64,000 bases of DNA from Epiperipatus broadwayi (GCA_028023455.1 JAQFVV010012673.1:916567-980566); one strand, 5' to 3'. Shown: positions 24,925 through 36,330, counted from the stretch's first letter. The notes: generated by a model from the sequence alone, not told the origin. A program made the numbers and translations.

Positions 24925-25012
24925 GAAATTCAAACCTGGACTTTTAAATTGTTGAGTATTGAATTTTAAAGTAATACTTTAATCAATTGAGTTATTCTGC
25001 TGTAATTGTAAT
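24925..25012 (-). ncRNA. tRNA-derived sequence (SINE-like), degenerate
   Basis: Minus strand reads TAACTCAATTGATTAAAG (A-box/D-arm-like), a possible anticodon stem GTATT...AATAC, then AGTCCAGGTTTGAATTTCC (B-box-like). The order fits a decayed tRNA-like Pol III promoter. It does not fold as an intact tRNA, so a SINE head or tRNA pseudogene is likelier than a gene. Confidence 0.35.
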
Positions 25013-25945
25013 GTATTAAGGTCAGTGCTTTTAAAGTAAGGATAAAATAGTAAATACTACATAGATAACACATTTGAGCATTTTTTTAAGTTTAATTTTA
25101 TCAATTATCATGAAGATAATTAATTCAGAAAAATTGAATCAAAAGTCTTGTCTAATAAGCATATGACATACATTAATTATGCCAATAATTTTTGAGGTTA
25201 TACTTCCCTTCCCCTATAATAAATTAACATACATCTGGAAAAATTCTGAAGCAATTGTTAGGCTATATTTGATTGAGATCATAAATAACTTCCAACAGAC
25301 TCAAAGTCATTATAAAAAAGCTGAGATTGAATCATCAACTAAAATCACTAAGAATGCAAAGTGCATACTTTCAAAAGAGCATGATAAGCAATATATATGG
25401 TGTCCTAGTGAAAAGGTGATTGCTTGTTTTTCCAATATACAGGCAATGACAACTGTGCATCATTATATATCTATTCCACTGCAAAACTTCTAAAATGCTA
25501 CAATGGCTAGATCACGAGTCACAACATGAAATGTGACTATGTGTTTAATATTTTAATCCATAAAGCAATGGCAAGCTAATGTCAAATATTGTCATTCATT
25601 TCTAAAAGCTGCTGATTGTGAATCCAAAAATTGTGAAAATGTGTGCAAGTGGTTTGAAAGACTTAGTAATGGCAGATACAGCATTGAAGCTGATCTATGA
25701 TATGATCACATTTTTACTTCAAATCTCATGATCGAGACATGCTAGTCCTTTTAAATTTTTGTGGTGAATAACTAAGCTATTATGCTATATAATACATGCA
25801 TCAATGAATAAGTGGCTCTTCAAACAATTAGGAGTCAGAACAAGATTGGTCTTTTCATTGAACACTGCATATAATTTCATATAATTATGCAATGGATAAT
25901 AACCCAATAGTTTGATGGAAGAAAAAAAAGAAAAATAAATTTTTA

Positions 25946-25979
<34 letters not shown>

Positions 25980-26610
25980 TGTAACAGGATTTGACATTTT
26001 GAGCAGTTTGTAAAATTTGAAGTAAAGTTTGTAACTGGATTTACAAGTTTGAGATTGGCTTTACCACTTTATTATTGTTACTTTTTTTCATACACCTATA
26101 TTTTAAGTCGTTAGCTCCTAATTAATCATTAATTACTTGACTTTACAACCCTATTACTCCGGAAGAGGAGTAAATATGATTAACCATTATATATTAATCA
26201 TAAACTTGATCAGACTGAGATTTAATAAACATTAAAAAATGGGCACTTTTCCAGACCAAGGTAACTTTCTTTGGGTGCAAAAAACATAAAACATTTCATG
26301 GGGATATTTATAATAGGTTTAAACCCTATGAGCACCATCCATAGATTTGACAGAACCCCAAGAGATGACCTTAACATGCTTTAAGTGCTTGATCCATGAC
26401 TAGCTATTAAAACATGAGATTGGCATCACAGAATATTTGAATTTGTCTACTTACTCATAGATAAATTGAGGGAGAGAGAAATATAAATGCCATTAATAAT
26501 TTATAACACATTTATTAAATAATACACCATAAATAATAAGGAATATTCAAAAACATAAAACAAAATGTGAACACTTATATGAATTACCATAATTTTAAGC
26601 AGTCCTATGC
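25013..26610. other. AT-rich interval with orphan element boundary at 25980
   Basis: Mostly unrecognised. A CA/TA tract at 25947-25979 is followed by TGTAACAGG at 25980, like the left ends of the (TA)n-targeted elements, but no matching right end was found. The 104-codon ORF at 25179-25493 has no family motif. Confidence 0.35.
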
Positions 26611-26714
26611 TTATTTAAATGTATCACATGATCACATTTCCTATACTAGCACATTAATTGTTGATAAACAGAGCAAAACTGTATGGAGAGTTTTGCTCTG
26701 TTTATTTAAATGTA
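26611..26714. mobile_element. short HR-2 family foldback remnant
   Basis: ATCACATGATCACATTTCCT at the left is followed by a near-perfect hairpin, AACAGAGCAAAACT...AGTTTTGCTCTGTT. The TGTATGGAGAGTTTTG block is shared with 31062-31386. Internally deleted. Confidence 0.55.
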
Positions 26715-28020
26715 GTTATAATTAACACTTATCAATGGTATCTAAAGTTCTATCTAAAGTTCTATCTGAAGATAAAATTTAACAGTTTAATACTTGAAAT
26801 AAAAATTCAAAAGTTTTATTAATAAGGTCAGTATGTATATTTACCTAGGTTTAAACACAGTCTCTGGGTGTTTTATGGGTGATCACTCTTGTCTTCTGAT
26901 TCAGACAGATTCATGGTAGGCTTACATTTTTAATATCTGGACATTTTTTCTTTGCTCCATGTGCTAATGTGTGGGCTGTTTCAATTGATTTGGTGAGGCA
27001 GGTTAAAACATTGGCAAAAAGGCAAGTCAAAGTAATATTACTGCATCTGGATATTCACATCTGAAGATGGGAAGACAAAAAATGAATAAACCTCCCCCGC
27101 CCCCACAATGATCTAGCAATATATTTATAGAAATATTGCTTCATCATTCTGGACTTCATTGTTTTAGCTGCTTGCAGGTTTTCTTTCAGTGCTGCTAGTT
27201 CAGCTTGGTTAACTCTCCAAATAATAATTACAATAGGTGACTTTATCTTTTCATACTCTATTCTATAAAATTCTCTAGATAATAATAACAATAGGTGATT
27301 TCAGGTTTTTATACCATCTGACTCCACACCTGCTCAAGTTTTAATCCACACTCAATTTATGTGATCTTTATTTTTAATTAGTAATATTTTTCATTCTCTT
27401 ATTTTTTAATTACATCAACATTAGTTATCTATTGTTTATTTATACCTTTAATTAAAAGTACTTCCAATTAAAAGTACTTTTGAGAGAAAAAAGAGAGAGA
27501 GAAGTTATAATTAATATTTTAACTTATTTTTCAATATTTGTACTTTTTATTTTAACTCTTTTATTTATTCCTTCAAACTATTAAATATTGAAATATAATT
27601 TAATTTTCCTATTTTATTTTAAAAAAATTATGTAACTTATATACATACACACTTATGCAATGTGTGTATATATATATATTGAATTAAATATTTTCATAGA
27701 ATATTATTATAATAAAGAATAGAAATGAGGAAATAATATCCACACAAATTGAAATAACCTTTAACCTTTGATATTATCAAGAAATTATCAATTACTCCAA
27801 ATTGATAATTCCTGAGGTGACACCAGTTTTTCCATTAATCCTATAAATAGTTCTTTCAGATGAGTTTTTTTTTTATTTATAGAAATAACAATTCAACCTA
27901 TGAAATGTTTATACTTGGAAAAATATTCACTGATGTAACAGAGGGTGTTTACTCCTATTATTAGAGTGTTCTGTCCTAATGAAAGGTCAAGAAAGTGTTT
28001 GTATAATTAATCCAACAGTT
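26715..28020. other. AT-rich interval, largely unassigned
   Basis: Contains one ORF of possible interest (27055-27291, listed separately), a GA-rich run near 27480 and a (TA)n near 27668. Confidence 0.35.
27055..27291 (-). CDS. short ORF with helical, charged segment; function unknown
   Basis: 78 codons on the minus strand. The middle reads QAELAALKENLQAAKTMKSR and looks like a coiled-coil or amphipathic helix, richer in A, E, K and Q than random translations here. Ends are hydrophobic and unremarkable. No homologue is recognised and no convincing splice sites flank it. It could be an old retroelement exon or chance. Confidence 0.2.
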   Translation of the reverse strand: MLLLSREFYRIEYEKIKSPIVIIIWRVNQAELAALKENLQAAKTMKSRMMKQYFYKYIARSLWGRGRFIHFLSSHLQM

Positions 28021-28338
28021 TCTCCATTCTACACTGCTTTTGCCTTAATATTTAACTCTATATATTTCATTCTTTTTACTGTCTATTAAGTCAATGCCAT
28101 CCATCATTCTCTCAAAAATGTCATCATTAAACAATTTGTCCTTTTCAATATATACTTGATCCATTTTTTTTTCTTTTTTCAATTCTCCAATCAGTCATTC
28201 CTCTTTATCTAATCTTACCAAAAAAAATATTTTTTTCGCTATTCATTAAACTAATTTCATCTGTTCCACACCCACATCTCAAAACAATCCAATCTATCCT
28301 TAAGTTTCTTATTCAGTGTCCACATCTCACAACCATAA

Positions 28339-28352
28339 AACAATACAGAGTT
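28339..28352. repeat. target-site duplication, left copy
   Basis: AACAATACAGAGTT, identical to 28461-28474, flanking the nested SINE. Confidence 0.85.
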
Positions 28353-28460
28353 TTTTTTAAAAAAATGTCATAGCATCGGCCGGGACATGAACCTGCAACC
28401 CGGGCAACTGCCTGCAAGTGCAAGGCAGTCATGCTGACCTCTCAACCACCAATGCAAGAC
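28353..28460 (-). mobile_element. tRNA-like SINE with 14-bp target-site duplication
   Basis: Minus strand begins GGTGGTTGAGAGGTCAGCAT (A-box region), has a possible stem ACTGCC...GGCAGT, then GCAGGTTCATGTCCCGGCC (B-box, GGTTC-type). It ends in a short T/A tail. The insert is flanked by AACAATACAGAGTT at 28339-28352 and 28461-28474, a perfect 14-bp duplication. Length is about 108 bp. The TSD and Pol III boxes together make a SINE (or retroposed tRNA pseudogene) well supported. Confidence 0.75.
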
Positions 28461-28474
28461 AACAATACAGAGTT
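28461..28474. repeat. target-site duplication, right copy
   Basis: AACAATACAGAGTT. Removing the SINE and one copy leaves the LINE frame uninterrupted. Confidence 0.85.
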
Positions 28475-28726
28475 GGCATCCAATATTTGTAAATGTTTGC
28501 AAATTAGATTTCTTCATTTCAACTAAAAGTTATTTTTTTATATAAACAAAATGTACAACAGGTTTCTTAATAACACATTACATAGAAAGAATAGAAATAA
28601 GCTTTTTAGAAAACATATGAATAAATTGCTTTTGATAGAAATAATTTAATATCAAAAGGAAATAATCTAATGTGCCTTTGAAAAGGAAGGTTTTTTTAAA
28701 TGTATTTTATGAGTTCTTTCTTATAG

Positions 28727-29150
28727 TTCTGAGATTTGGATATACAACAGATGAGTGGTGTCTTCAGACCACTCAATAAAGTATTGAGAGATGTATATAA
28801 GGAGTAAGAAGAAAAGATTAAAATGAACTACATGGTTGAAAGAATAAAAAGTATTATTGGCACAATTGAAAGAACTAACAGACTGGAGTTAAAATGGACA
28901 TATTGATAAAAGAGATAATAAAAGGTGGACAGTTGAAGCCTTAAACTGGGTAGAGATTGTAAAAGACCTAAGAAGTGACAACATGTGAGATGAATAGATA
29001 AAATGAGGATATTTTCTGGTGTGGTGTGAAAAATATAAGCTACAGATGGAAAAAGTGAGATTAAATTTAAAGGGATTTTCATCCTGCAGTGGAAAGCTAA
29101 TAAATGGAAATGACAATGATAGTAATGACAATACAATCTATAATAATCAA
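28727..29150 (+). pseudogene. RTE LINE 3' fragment
   Basis: Plus-strand translation gives 'SSEIWIYNR', 'LTDWS', 'RDNKRWTVEALNW' and a decayed C-terminus matching 4340-4798. The 3' end decays into imperfect GAT/AAT repeats (TGACAATGATAGTAATGAC). 5'-truncated copy with several stops. Confidence 0.7.
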
Positions 29151-29548
29151 CCATTAAGCTATCAACAATCTCAATCTGTAGTCAAGGTAACTTTAAGCTA
29201 TCAACAATCTCAATCTGTAGTCAAGGTAACCTTAAGCTATCAACAATCTCAATCTGTAGTCAAGGTAACCTTAAGCTATCAACAATCTCAATCTGTAGTC
29301 AAGGTAACCTTAAGCTATCAACAATCTCAACCTGTAGTCAAGGCAACCACCTTTAACAAAAAAGATGGTTTTACCTCTATCTATGGTCTGATATATTTAT
29401 ATAGACAGTAAATATTGTACTTGACCAAGTAATTGCAATCTTTAGTGTCTATATAAATATATCAAGCCATAGTTAAAATGGTACCACCTTTGTTGTTAAA
29501 GAAAGTTGCCTTGACTACAGACTGATATTGTTGATAGCTTAAGGGTTT
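29150..29548. mobile_element. foldback MITE with asymmetric 39-bp subterminal array
   Basis: The left arm holds five 39-bp repeats. The inner part (CAACCACCTTTAACAAAAAA, then a block ending GATATATTTATATAGAC) is mirrored at 29430-29548 (TAAAGAAAGTTGCCTTGACT, TATTGTTGATAGCTTAAG), centred near 29415. The right arm carries only one repeat unit. Related fragment at 17378. Confidence 0.65.
29154..29348 (+). repeat. 39-bp tandem repeat, 5 copies
   Basis: Units start at 29154, 29193, 29232, 29271 and 29310, beginning TTAAGCTATCAACAATCTCA. They are nearly identical, so the expansion is recent. The period is a multiple of 3, which keeps an open frame (SYQQSQSVVKVT repeated), but this is a by-product of the period and not evidence of a protein. 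Confidence 0.9.
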
Positions 29549-31061
29549 TATTTTTATCATCTACATTTATAAGCCCATTGAAGCTTTGAATAATTGGCTT
29601 TATTGTCTTAGTAAATATATACAATATACAAACAATAAACATTTTCATGTACATCGTACTCTGATTATTTACTTATTTAGCAATTAAAATGACATTTCTT
29701 TAACATCTTCTATATTAAACTGTTATTCCAAAAGATATCTGGATCTAATTATACATAACAAGTATAATAAATCAAGAGATGGGAATTTCCAATATAAGCA
29801 ATTTTTACCCACTCTATGGTTTGGTCTAGTGAGTAATGACACACTTTGGAATTGAAGCTCACTGAATGATGGAACAATAATATTCACTCAAAGGTCTTGA
29901 AGTACTATAATCACCAGTTAAATAAACCATTCAATTATTTCTTAAACAATAAATATAATCTAGGTAAGCATTACAATTAGAAGAAAAACTATATCTCAAC
30001 TTACCGATAAATATTTGTTGAAGTATATTCTGCATCACCCATTTCATTCTAATACGTATGCACCTTTGAAATTACAGTTTACCAAAATGTTCACTTAGCT
30101 CAGTTGTGGGGAACCTTTTTACTGGCCATTTGAATATTTATAATATCATTGACAGGCCATAGAAAATTATTGACATAAATATTAGAATGATATAATTGAT
30201 CAAACTTTTAATTAATTTCTCTCTATCCATTAGGGATGGGAAACCTGTTCAGCTGGCAGGGCAATTTCAACTTGCCCTTTTTAATGGGAGCCATAGTTTT
30301 TTATGAAGTAAAAATAAAGTAAGGATCATTATTATTAATGACTGCTTCATATTTAATGACAATTTTTTCACTTTTTCATGTATATATCATTCATGACATA
30401 CTTACTTCCTTGAATTTCTTTTTATATTCTGGACAAATTAATACTACTGCAGCTAGAATGCAGTCATTTATGAATTCCCTTTCAGAAAGTTTTTGCTTTT
30501 TTAAAAAAAAATATATAATTTACTTTCACAGAATTTTCTGACCTCATTTGGACCATTTTATGAAATACATCAGCACTTGATGAAGCTTCTTTTCATGTTT
30601 TCTATTTTAATGTTTTTTCTTATCCAAAATTTTTGTTTTAATCAGAATGTTTTGATCATTAGTATCTGAAATGCTTTTCAGACATATATTATTTCTTTCT
30701 GCATTCTTTCTATAAAAATGTAAATTGATCCATATCTATAAAAATTCACAATTTGCAATTTTCATGGCAATTTTTTTATCCCTCATTCAGTGCAGCCATC
30801 TTTATAATTAAAAAAAGGCAAAGTAGTAATGATAAACCAAAATAGAATTATAATTTTATTTTTGTGAATTTACAGTTAGCCTGAGACAATCACTATAAAA
30901 ACAAGTAAAATGCCTTAAGCATCATAGATTCAATCTATAGTCAGATAGACCACACACAAAATATATAAAATCTGTTGGAAAGTTTCACTTATGATAAAAT
31001 AAACTAGAACTATTATAAAGTTTGTATTTAATTGAGAAAATAAATATTTAACTTTAACATC
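29549..31061. other. AT-rich interval, nothing recognised
   Basis: No supported ORF. One loose internal similarity exists between 30100-30170 and 30230-30290. Confidence 0.35.
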
Positions 31062-31386
31062 AAATGATCACTATCTCTTATACTAGCACATAATTGTTAT
31101 TCAACAAGACAAAACTCTCCATACAGTAGTGCCACCCTGTGCCAACCAGAATAATCAATGGATGCCAGAAGGCTTGTGCATAAAATCCATATCTAGTGCC
31201 TACTCATCCAATATCCCCAGATTAATTTCTGGCTTGTGATCTTTGTCAGTGAGTAATTAGTCTGGGGATATTGGATAAGTAGGCACTAGATATGGATTTT
31301 ATGCACAAGCTTTCTGGCATCCATTGATTGCTCTGGTTGACACAGTGTGGCACTACTGTATGGAGAGTTTTGCCTTGTTATTTAAC
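31062..31386. mobile_element. HR-2 foldback element with relic hammerhead
   Basis: Long palindrome. ACAAGACAAAACTCTCCATA at the left pairs with TATGGAGAGTTTTGCCTTGT at the right. Inner blocks (ATCAATGGATGCCAGAAGG, TAGTGCCTACTCATCCAATA) are mirrored too. At the centre one strand keeps a hammerhead-like core. Family members occur at 18884, 26611, 50967 and 63036. Confidence 0.7.
31214..31255 (-). ncRNA. degenerate hammerhead ribozyme
   Basis: Minus strand: CTGACAA (for CTGATGA) at 31249-31243, GAAA at 31229-31226, then TTAATC and TGGGGATA. Two core changes and a poor stem I make activity unlikely. Recognisable only by comparison with 63142-63183. Confidence 0.45.
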
Positions 31387-31837
31387 TTTAGTTAACTCTC
31401 AATTCAATATTTGAAATACATGTGTTAAATAGAAGTTTTATACAGGGCCATTTTTTATACATTTTTAAAAATAACTAAGGGACCATACTGAAAGTTTTCA
31501 AAGACCAGAGTTGGCCCCAGGATCAGAGATTCTCCACCCCTAATTTAGTTAAACATATAATTCAATTTGTGATAGAATTATTAAATTTTCCCAATGTGCT
31601 GAGGATTATTAAATATTATTTTCCTCATGTTTTTATATTATATTAATAAGCGTTTATGGCTAGAATTAAAAAAATAACCTTTCAGACATCAATAAGCATC
31701 TATTTAAGAAAATGAACTTACAATAGAAATAGAACTGTTATTTTATTATAAAAAATGGTCCTTAATGCTATAGATGAAAGACATCTCTATCATCTATTTT
31801 AATAATTTTGTTAATATCAAATATATACATAATTATA

Positions 31838-31995
31838 ACGGACTTGAACTAAGACTTTCAACTTCACCTAAGCTATCCAATCCATATAAATAACTAATAT
31901 ATATATATATGGATTGAAATTCAGTAGGGAGCTTAAAAGTCTGAATTCAAATCCCTTATAATTACATTAAGTTTAGTGTAGACAATATACATGTA
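31838..31995. repeat. inverted pair of tRNA-like sequences (hairpin)
   Basis: The left half, minus strand, reads GGATAGCTTAGGTG (A-box-like) and AGTTCAAGTCC (B-box consensus). The right half, plus strand, reads GATTGAAATTCAGTAGGG and AATTCAAATCCC. The halves pair around a (TA)n centre near 31900. A-to-B spacing is shorter than in a normal tRNA. The same motif pair recurs at 32430-32605 and singly at 51872-51935. Confidence 0.45.
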
Positions 31996-32009
31996 CTTAA
32001 ATATTATAT

Positions 32010-32105
32010 ATATATATATAAAGAGCGTGCTAATAACTCTAAGCAAGCTTTTTTTTCTTTTACAGATAAATAAGTCACGTGATGTAATATTTGATTTCAT
32101 TTATA
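32010..32105 (-). repeat. partial hammerhead monomer remnant
   Basis: AAAGAGCGTGCTAATAACTC followed by TAAGCAAGCTTTTTTTT after a (TA)n tract matches the segment at 2103-2150 of the monomer array. The ribozyme part is absent. Confidence 0.5.
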
Positions 32106-32429
32106 TATATATATATATCACTGGAATATTAAAAGTTAGATACGTTGTTGTTTAAGTCAGTATTGACTATGTTTAAATTGAGAAAATGCACAAATATGTA
32201 AATTAATAATATTAATCATTTTCAATATACTTATAAAATAAATAATATGATTGATTTAATATTCATTCATTGCAGGCTGTGTTTCAGACATTTTCTTATG
32301 TAAGAAATTAAGGCAATAACAGAAGATGAGACTTTTCACTTATTATAAAACACATCTTATACAATGGTTAGAGAATATCTCAATTGCCTATTAATATATA
32401 TAATATTTAACTACAAGTATATTAACACT

Positions 32430-32605
32430 GAACTTAATGTTATTAGAAGGGATTCAAACTCAGACTTTCAAGCTCCCTACAGCTATCCACTCCATCTTAT
32501 ACAACCCACATATATGTGGTCATGTGTATCAGTTCTATAAGATGGAGTGAATAACTTTAGGAACTTGAAAGTTTGAGTTCAAAGACCCTCTGATTATATA
32601 TATTG
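32430..32605. repeat. second inverted pair of tRNA-like sequences
   Basis: The left half (minus) has GATAGCTGTAGGGAGCTTG and AGTTTGAATCCC. The right half (plus) has GAATAACTTTAGGAACTTG and GAGTTCAAAGACCC. They are joined by the palindrome CCACATATATGTGG near 32508. Both halves carry A- and B-box-like motifs. Likely a head-to-head pair of small SINEs or a tRNA-derived MITE. Confidence 0.5.
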
Positions 32606-34349
32606 TAGGAGTATATATATATTCATACATACATATAATCAATATGTACACTTTATATTTGCATTCCTATTATATTTATAAAAATAAATATATAATTTAG
32701 TAAATTAGTATTTTTCATTTTTTAAAATGAAAAAAAAAACATTGTTGAGAAAAGACAGTTGACAAGGTGATGGCCTCTGGGTTCACATGCAACAAATTAA
32801 AGGGAATGAAGTTAACTTAGTGATTTAACATTGAATTATATTGTAACAATATAGAATATGGTATGCTTCAGCAAGCTCATGCAGCTATATATATATACTT
32901 TTTTATTAGAAGATTAATGATTCTATTCTTACAACTATATTCTCACAAAGACTTATACTGTGTTCAATTTAAAAGAACAGGGTATAGGATAAAATCTATA
33001 TTTTGAATGATTTAATACTTATTAGAAGAAATTTCTAATATTTTTTTAAAGAAAGTAATTTCTAAATTACTTAGTTTGAATATATTTTTGTATTCTATAA
33101 AAATCGTTCTAATTGGATTTCTAAATGTAAACTTCGCTTAAAAAAAAAACATGTTTATAAAAACTTCAACTAAATTTAATGTACTTTACATTATAAGAAA
33201 AATGCAAAGTGAGTAGAACACTGATTTATCATGGGATATATAAAATGTGCTTGTCTAATCAAATATATATGTGTGAATAACATCTTTTGCTAAATGCCTA
33301 TAAAATTATATAGAAGTTATATCTTCAAAATGGGATTATAATTGTTAATAAAGGAACTGTGTATTAACAAAGATGACATCTACATGCAAGGAGGAATCTA
33401 AATGTCAACTTGAGATATTCTATTATTTTCATCAATGTATAACAATAAAGGAATTAAAAATTGCATCTTCAAAGAATTTTCATTCGCAAATTCCAGGAAC
33501 ATTTAAGACTACTGCATTTTTTATAAATACCATTTAAGTTTTTAAAAATTATAATTGGGAAACATTAATTTCATTTCCTTTATTATCAAATTCATTCCAT
33601 TAAAGAAATGAATAATAAGAGAGAATTAATAATTTAAAATATTTTTATTTTTATTTATGATTAATAAAAATTTAGATATAAGTTAAGAAATATTAATATG
33701 GGAAAGGCATGTAAAAATATAAAGAGATAAAGTGGACTTAGAGGTAAGAAATTAATTTTTTTTTCAATTCACATACTATAATTTTTTATGACAAGACACT
33801 ACTTTGTTTGTATTAATCCAAATAATCTAATAACCATTATGTATAATAAGTGGATAAATGACTATCATTGGTATGAAATATATATTTTTATATTAATAAA
33901 CATTAATTATGTATGATCATTTTAACGAATGAAAACATTATATATAAATAATTTGGATTATTATTTGTATAATCTTTATATAATAATGTTAATGTAGAAG
34001 TCATAATATTTGGATACTTATATTTTATACAAGTTATAAAATCATGTAGTGTTATAAGTTCGAAAATATATCTACCATAGGTAAATAGAATATTTATATT
34101 TTTAATATAAGAAAGTAGAAATATAAATATTTTTTATAGATTATAAAGTTTAAGTTATTTATTTGTTAAATAAATAATTATTATGTTTTTTATATTAAAC
34201 TAAATGAGGTCTTCAAGTTTATTTTATTTATTTATTTGATTTTATAAGATAAGAATAAACATTTAATATAATAATCTTTATTGATTATCATATTAACTTC
34301 ATAAAACTCATTTTAAAGAGCTAGTGAGATTTGTTATTAATATTACTTT
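32606..34349. other. AT-rich interval, nothing recognised
   Basis: Above 80 % A+T in places; no ORF or repeat could be supported. Confidence 0.4.
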
Positions 34350-34625
34350 AGTACATTGATAGGAACCCCTGAAGAGAGTCAATTGTTAAACTTCTCTGAG
34401 TTCGAAATCTGAGCATAACGGTTAAGTCAATTAAGGTAAAAATTGATTTGATGTGGTTTAAATATAATTTATTAATAATAAATTATTTATTGGAAACAGA
34501 TATAGTTTTATATCAAAATTAAATCATTTCATTCATGGCATCCTATATGAAGATCTTAAATCTGACTATAGTGAGATGCAACTCTCATTGAGAGAGTGCA
34601 TACCATTACAATATATTATAATTAT
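34350..34625 (+). mobile_element. tRNA-derived SINE-like repeat, copy 1
   Basis: CCTGAAGAGAGTCAATTG, then CTGAGTTCGAAATCTGAG (GTTCGA B-box), a middle block with TCATGGCATCCTATATGAAG and a tail with AGATGCAACTCTC. The same blocks occur in the same order on the minus strand at 57455-57690. Length about 250 bp. Confidence 0.5.
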
Positions 34626-35159
34626 AACACAATATTGAAGTGTAATAATGCCTTTAAATTTATTAAATTTAGTAGCAACACATTATATTATATTATTTGT
34701 TGAACTTCACTATGCAAAACAATTACTCTTTCTGAATAATCATCAACATATTTCAAATGATCATATTCAAAAAAGAAGTTGTTGAATATATTTTTTAGAT
34801 TACTAACTAATAAAATGTCTAATTTTTAACAGTAATTACCAAATCAACATCTTTGTAGATTATTATTTCCAAATTTTAAAATTAATCCTCAGATAAACTT
34901 TGGAATTGACAAGAATAGAATACTTTACTATCACAAAGGGGAGTGAGAATTAAAAAGATTAAGTTTTACCATCAAATCTGTACTACATTTTGATTAATTC
35001 TTAATCAGAACGAAATCAGCCTTCAACATACATTTTTACACTGTTCACTCATGTTACTACCTCATCAAAATTATAACGAATAAGGCTGACTGCCTTTTAG
35101 TTAAGAATTACTAACAAAAACTGTGCTTGTAAGTTATCCTTATTATTAAATTGCACTAT
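34626..35159. other. AT-rich interval, nothing recognised
   Basis: No ORF or repeat supported. Confidence 0.35.
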
Positions 35160-35230
35160 GATTAGAACTTTTTCTATCCTCATTATGTAATGCCATCTAG
35201 TGTAAGCTTTAGTAATAAGTAGATGCCGTA

Positions 35231-35271
35231 TAATAACTGAAAATACCCATAGGTCAAAACTGGTCTGGGGA
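35231..35271 (+). ncRNA. decayed hammerhead ribozyme
   Basis: CTGAAAA (for CTGATGA), stem II ACC-CATA-GGT, AAAA (for GAAA), ACTGGTC and TGGGGA. The helices are kept with different base pairs while the core is damaged, so this is an inactive relic that still shows covariation in stem II. Confidence 0.5.
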
Positions 35272-35479
35272 TGGGGACAATCTAAGATAAAGGTGATTTG
35301 AATGCCTTCTCTTGTAGTAGCATTTATCATAATAATAAAAAAAGGTTTGTTTAGAGCTCATTAGCATGCTCTTAATTTTACATATTGGTAAGTGCAAACT
35401 ATATATAAGTCATATGACATCTGACTTTCTACTATAATAGTACTTAATAAATGCATATTTACTGCTGTACTACTTAAGC

Positions 35480-35522
35480 ATCACAAGACCAGTTTTCAAC
35501 TTATAGCTTTCATCAGTAAGTT
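35480..35522 (-). ncRNA. decayed hammerhead ribozyme, opposite strand
   Basis: Minus strand: CTGATGA (35516-35510) intact, imperfect stem II, GAAAA, ACTGGTC. Stem I partners no longer pair. Confidence 0.45.
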
Positions 35523-36251
35523 TGAATAGTGAACTTTATCTTCTGAATCTAATGCACCTTTCCTTTAGTAGCCATTTAAAATTTTTTGTTATATTATCAA
35601 ACTACCAGTCCAAATTTAGAAAGTTCATTTTAACAATTAAAACAAATGAATAAGGTTGTCATTGGGTTGATTTTTAATTTGGGCTGAAAGCTTGATATTA
35701 TAACAAAAAAAAATTTTAAAAAATGACTACCATAGGAAAGGTGCATTAGATCCACAAAATCCAAAATGTATTGTTCAAAAATCCTATAACCTGCTCAGTT
35801 ATAAAAGCATAAAATAGAAACTAATCTAAGAATATTAATATAGGATTGCACTGGGTAAAGATTTGCTATGCACTACCATCTGACATTTATTGATAACAAA
35901 AGCTTACACTAGATAGCATAGATGTAGTGAGAATAAAAGAATTTGCTAATAAATATCGAAAGGAGTTTGCTATTAACTGAAAGGAGACCCTGTGATTCCT
36001 CTTGGAGGCCTTAAAGGAACTGAGCAGAGCAAATTCCTAATGTCCACTCCATATGTTTTTGTCATTGCAGCTGTTATTGCTATGTGATTATTCATATAGT
36101 ATATGAACATGGATGGGCTGCTCACCAACATGCATTAGCCACTGTGGTGAGTTTATTGGCTTTTTACCTCTGAATTTAAGAATATTTTTTCCAATATATA
36201 CAATCATGACAGACAAAAATAAATCATGGCCCTTATTCCCAGGAGCTGTAA

Positions 36252-36281
36252 AGTCACCAACCAAGGCAGAGGTTGGTGACT
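36252..36281. other. perfect 11-bp hairpin
   Basis: AGTCACCAACC and GGTTGGTGACT separated by 8 nt, about 50 bp upstream of the RTE copy at 36331. It could belong to that element's 5' UTR; no equivalent was seen above 7115. Confidence 0.5.
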
Positions 36282-36330
36282 GAAGGCAGAGGGTGCTAAA
36301 AATCCCCTGATTGTGGGCTAAAGCTGCCAT

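Larger units (their letters stand above)
28025..28520 (-). pseudogene. second LINE type: RT C-terminal remnant, split by a SINE
   Basis: Minus strand reads 'NSVLFYGCEMWTLNKKL' then 'DRLDCFEMWVWN', matching the conserved 'LLYGCETWTL...FEMW' segment that follows the reverse transcriptase in many animal LINEs. The frame continues across the nested SINE (28353-28460), so the SINE arrived later. Downstream the frame is broken by stops. It differs from the RTE copies elsewhere in the window, which read 'TYRSEIWLLNRRE' at this point. Confidence 0.65.
35160..35960. mobile_element. large foldback element containing two relic hammerheads
   Basis: Blocks near 35160-35235 (GTAAGCTTTAGTAATAAG) reappear inverted near 35890-35940 (TTGATAACAAAAGCTTACAC). 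Blocks at 35540-35600 (AATGCACCTTTCC) reappear inverted at 35720-35750 (GGAAAGGTGCATT), centred near 35628. The 35260-35430 part is a diverged copy of the monomer in 2041-3535 (GGGGATGGGGAC, AGCATTTATCATAATAATAA, GTTTAGAGCT). Confidence 0.55.

Noticed and set aside
25179-25493. 104-codon ORF, possible transposase relic
   Set aside because: No catalytic motif, no inverted repeats and no recognisable family.
29019-29411. 130-codon ORF with five SYQQSQSVVKVT repeats
   Set aside because: Open only because the 39-bp repeat period is a multiple of three; begins in an RTE remnant and runs through a MITE, so not a gene.
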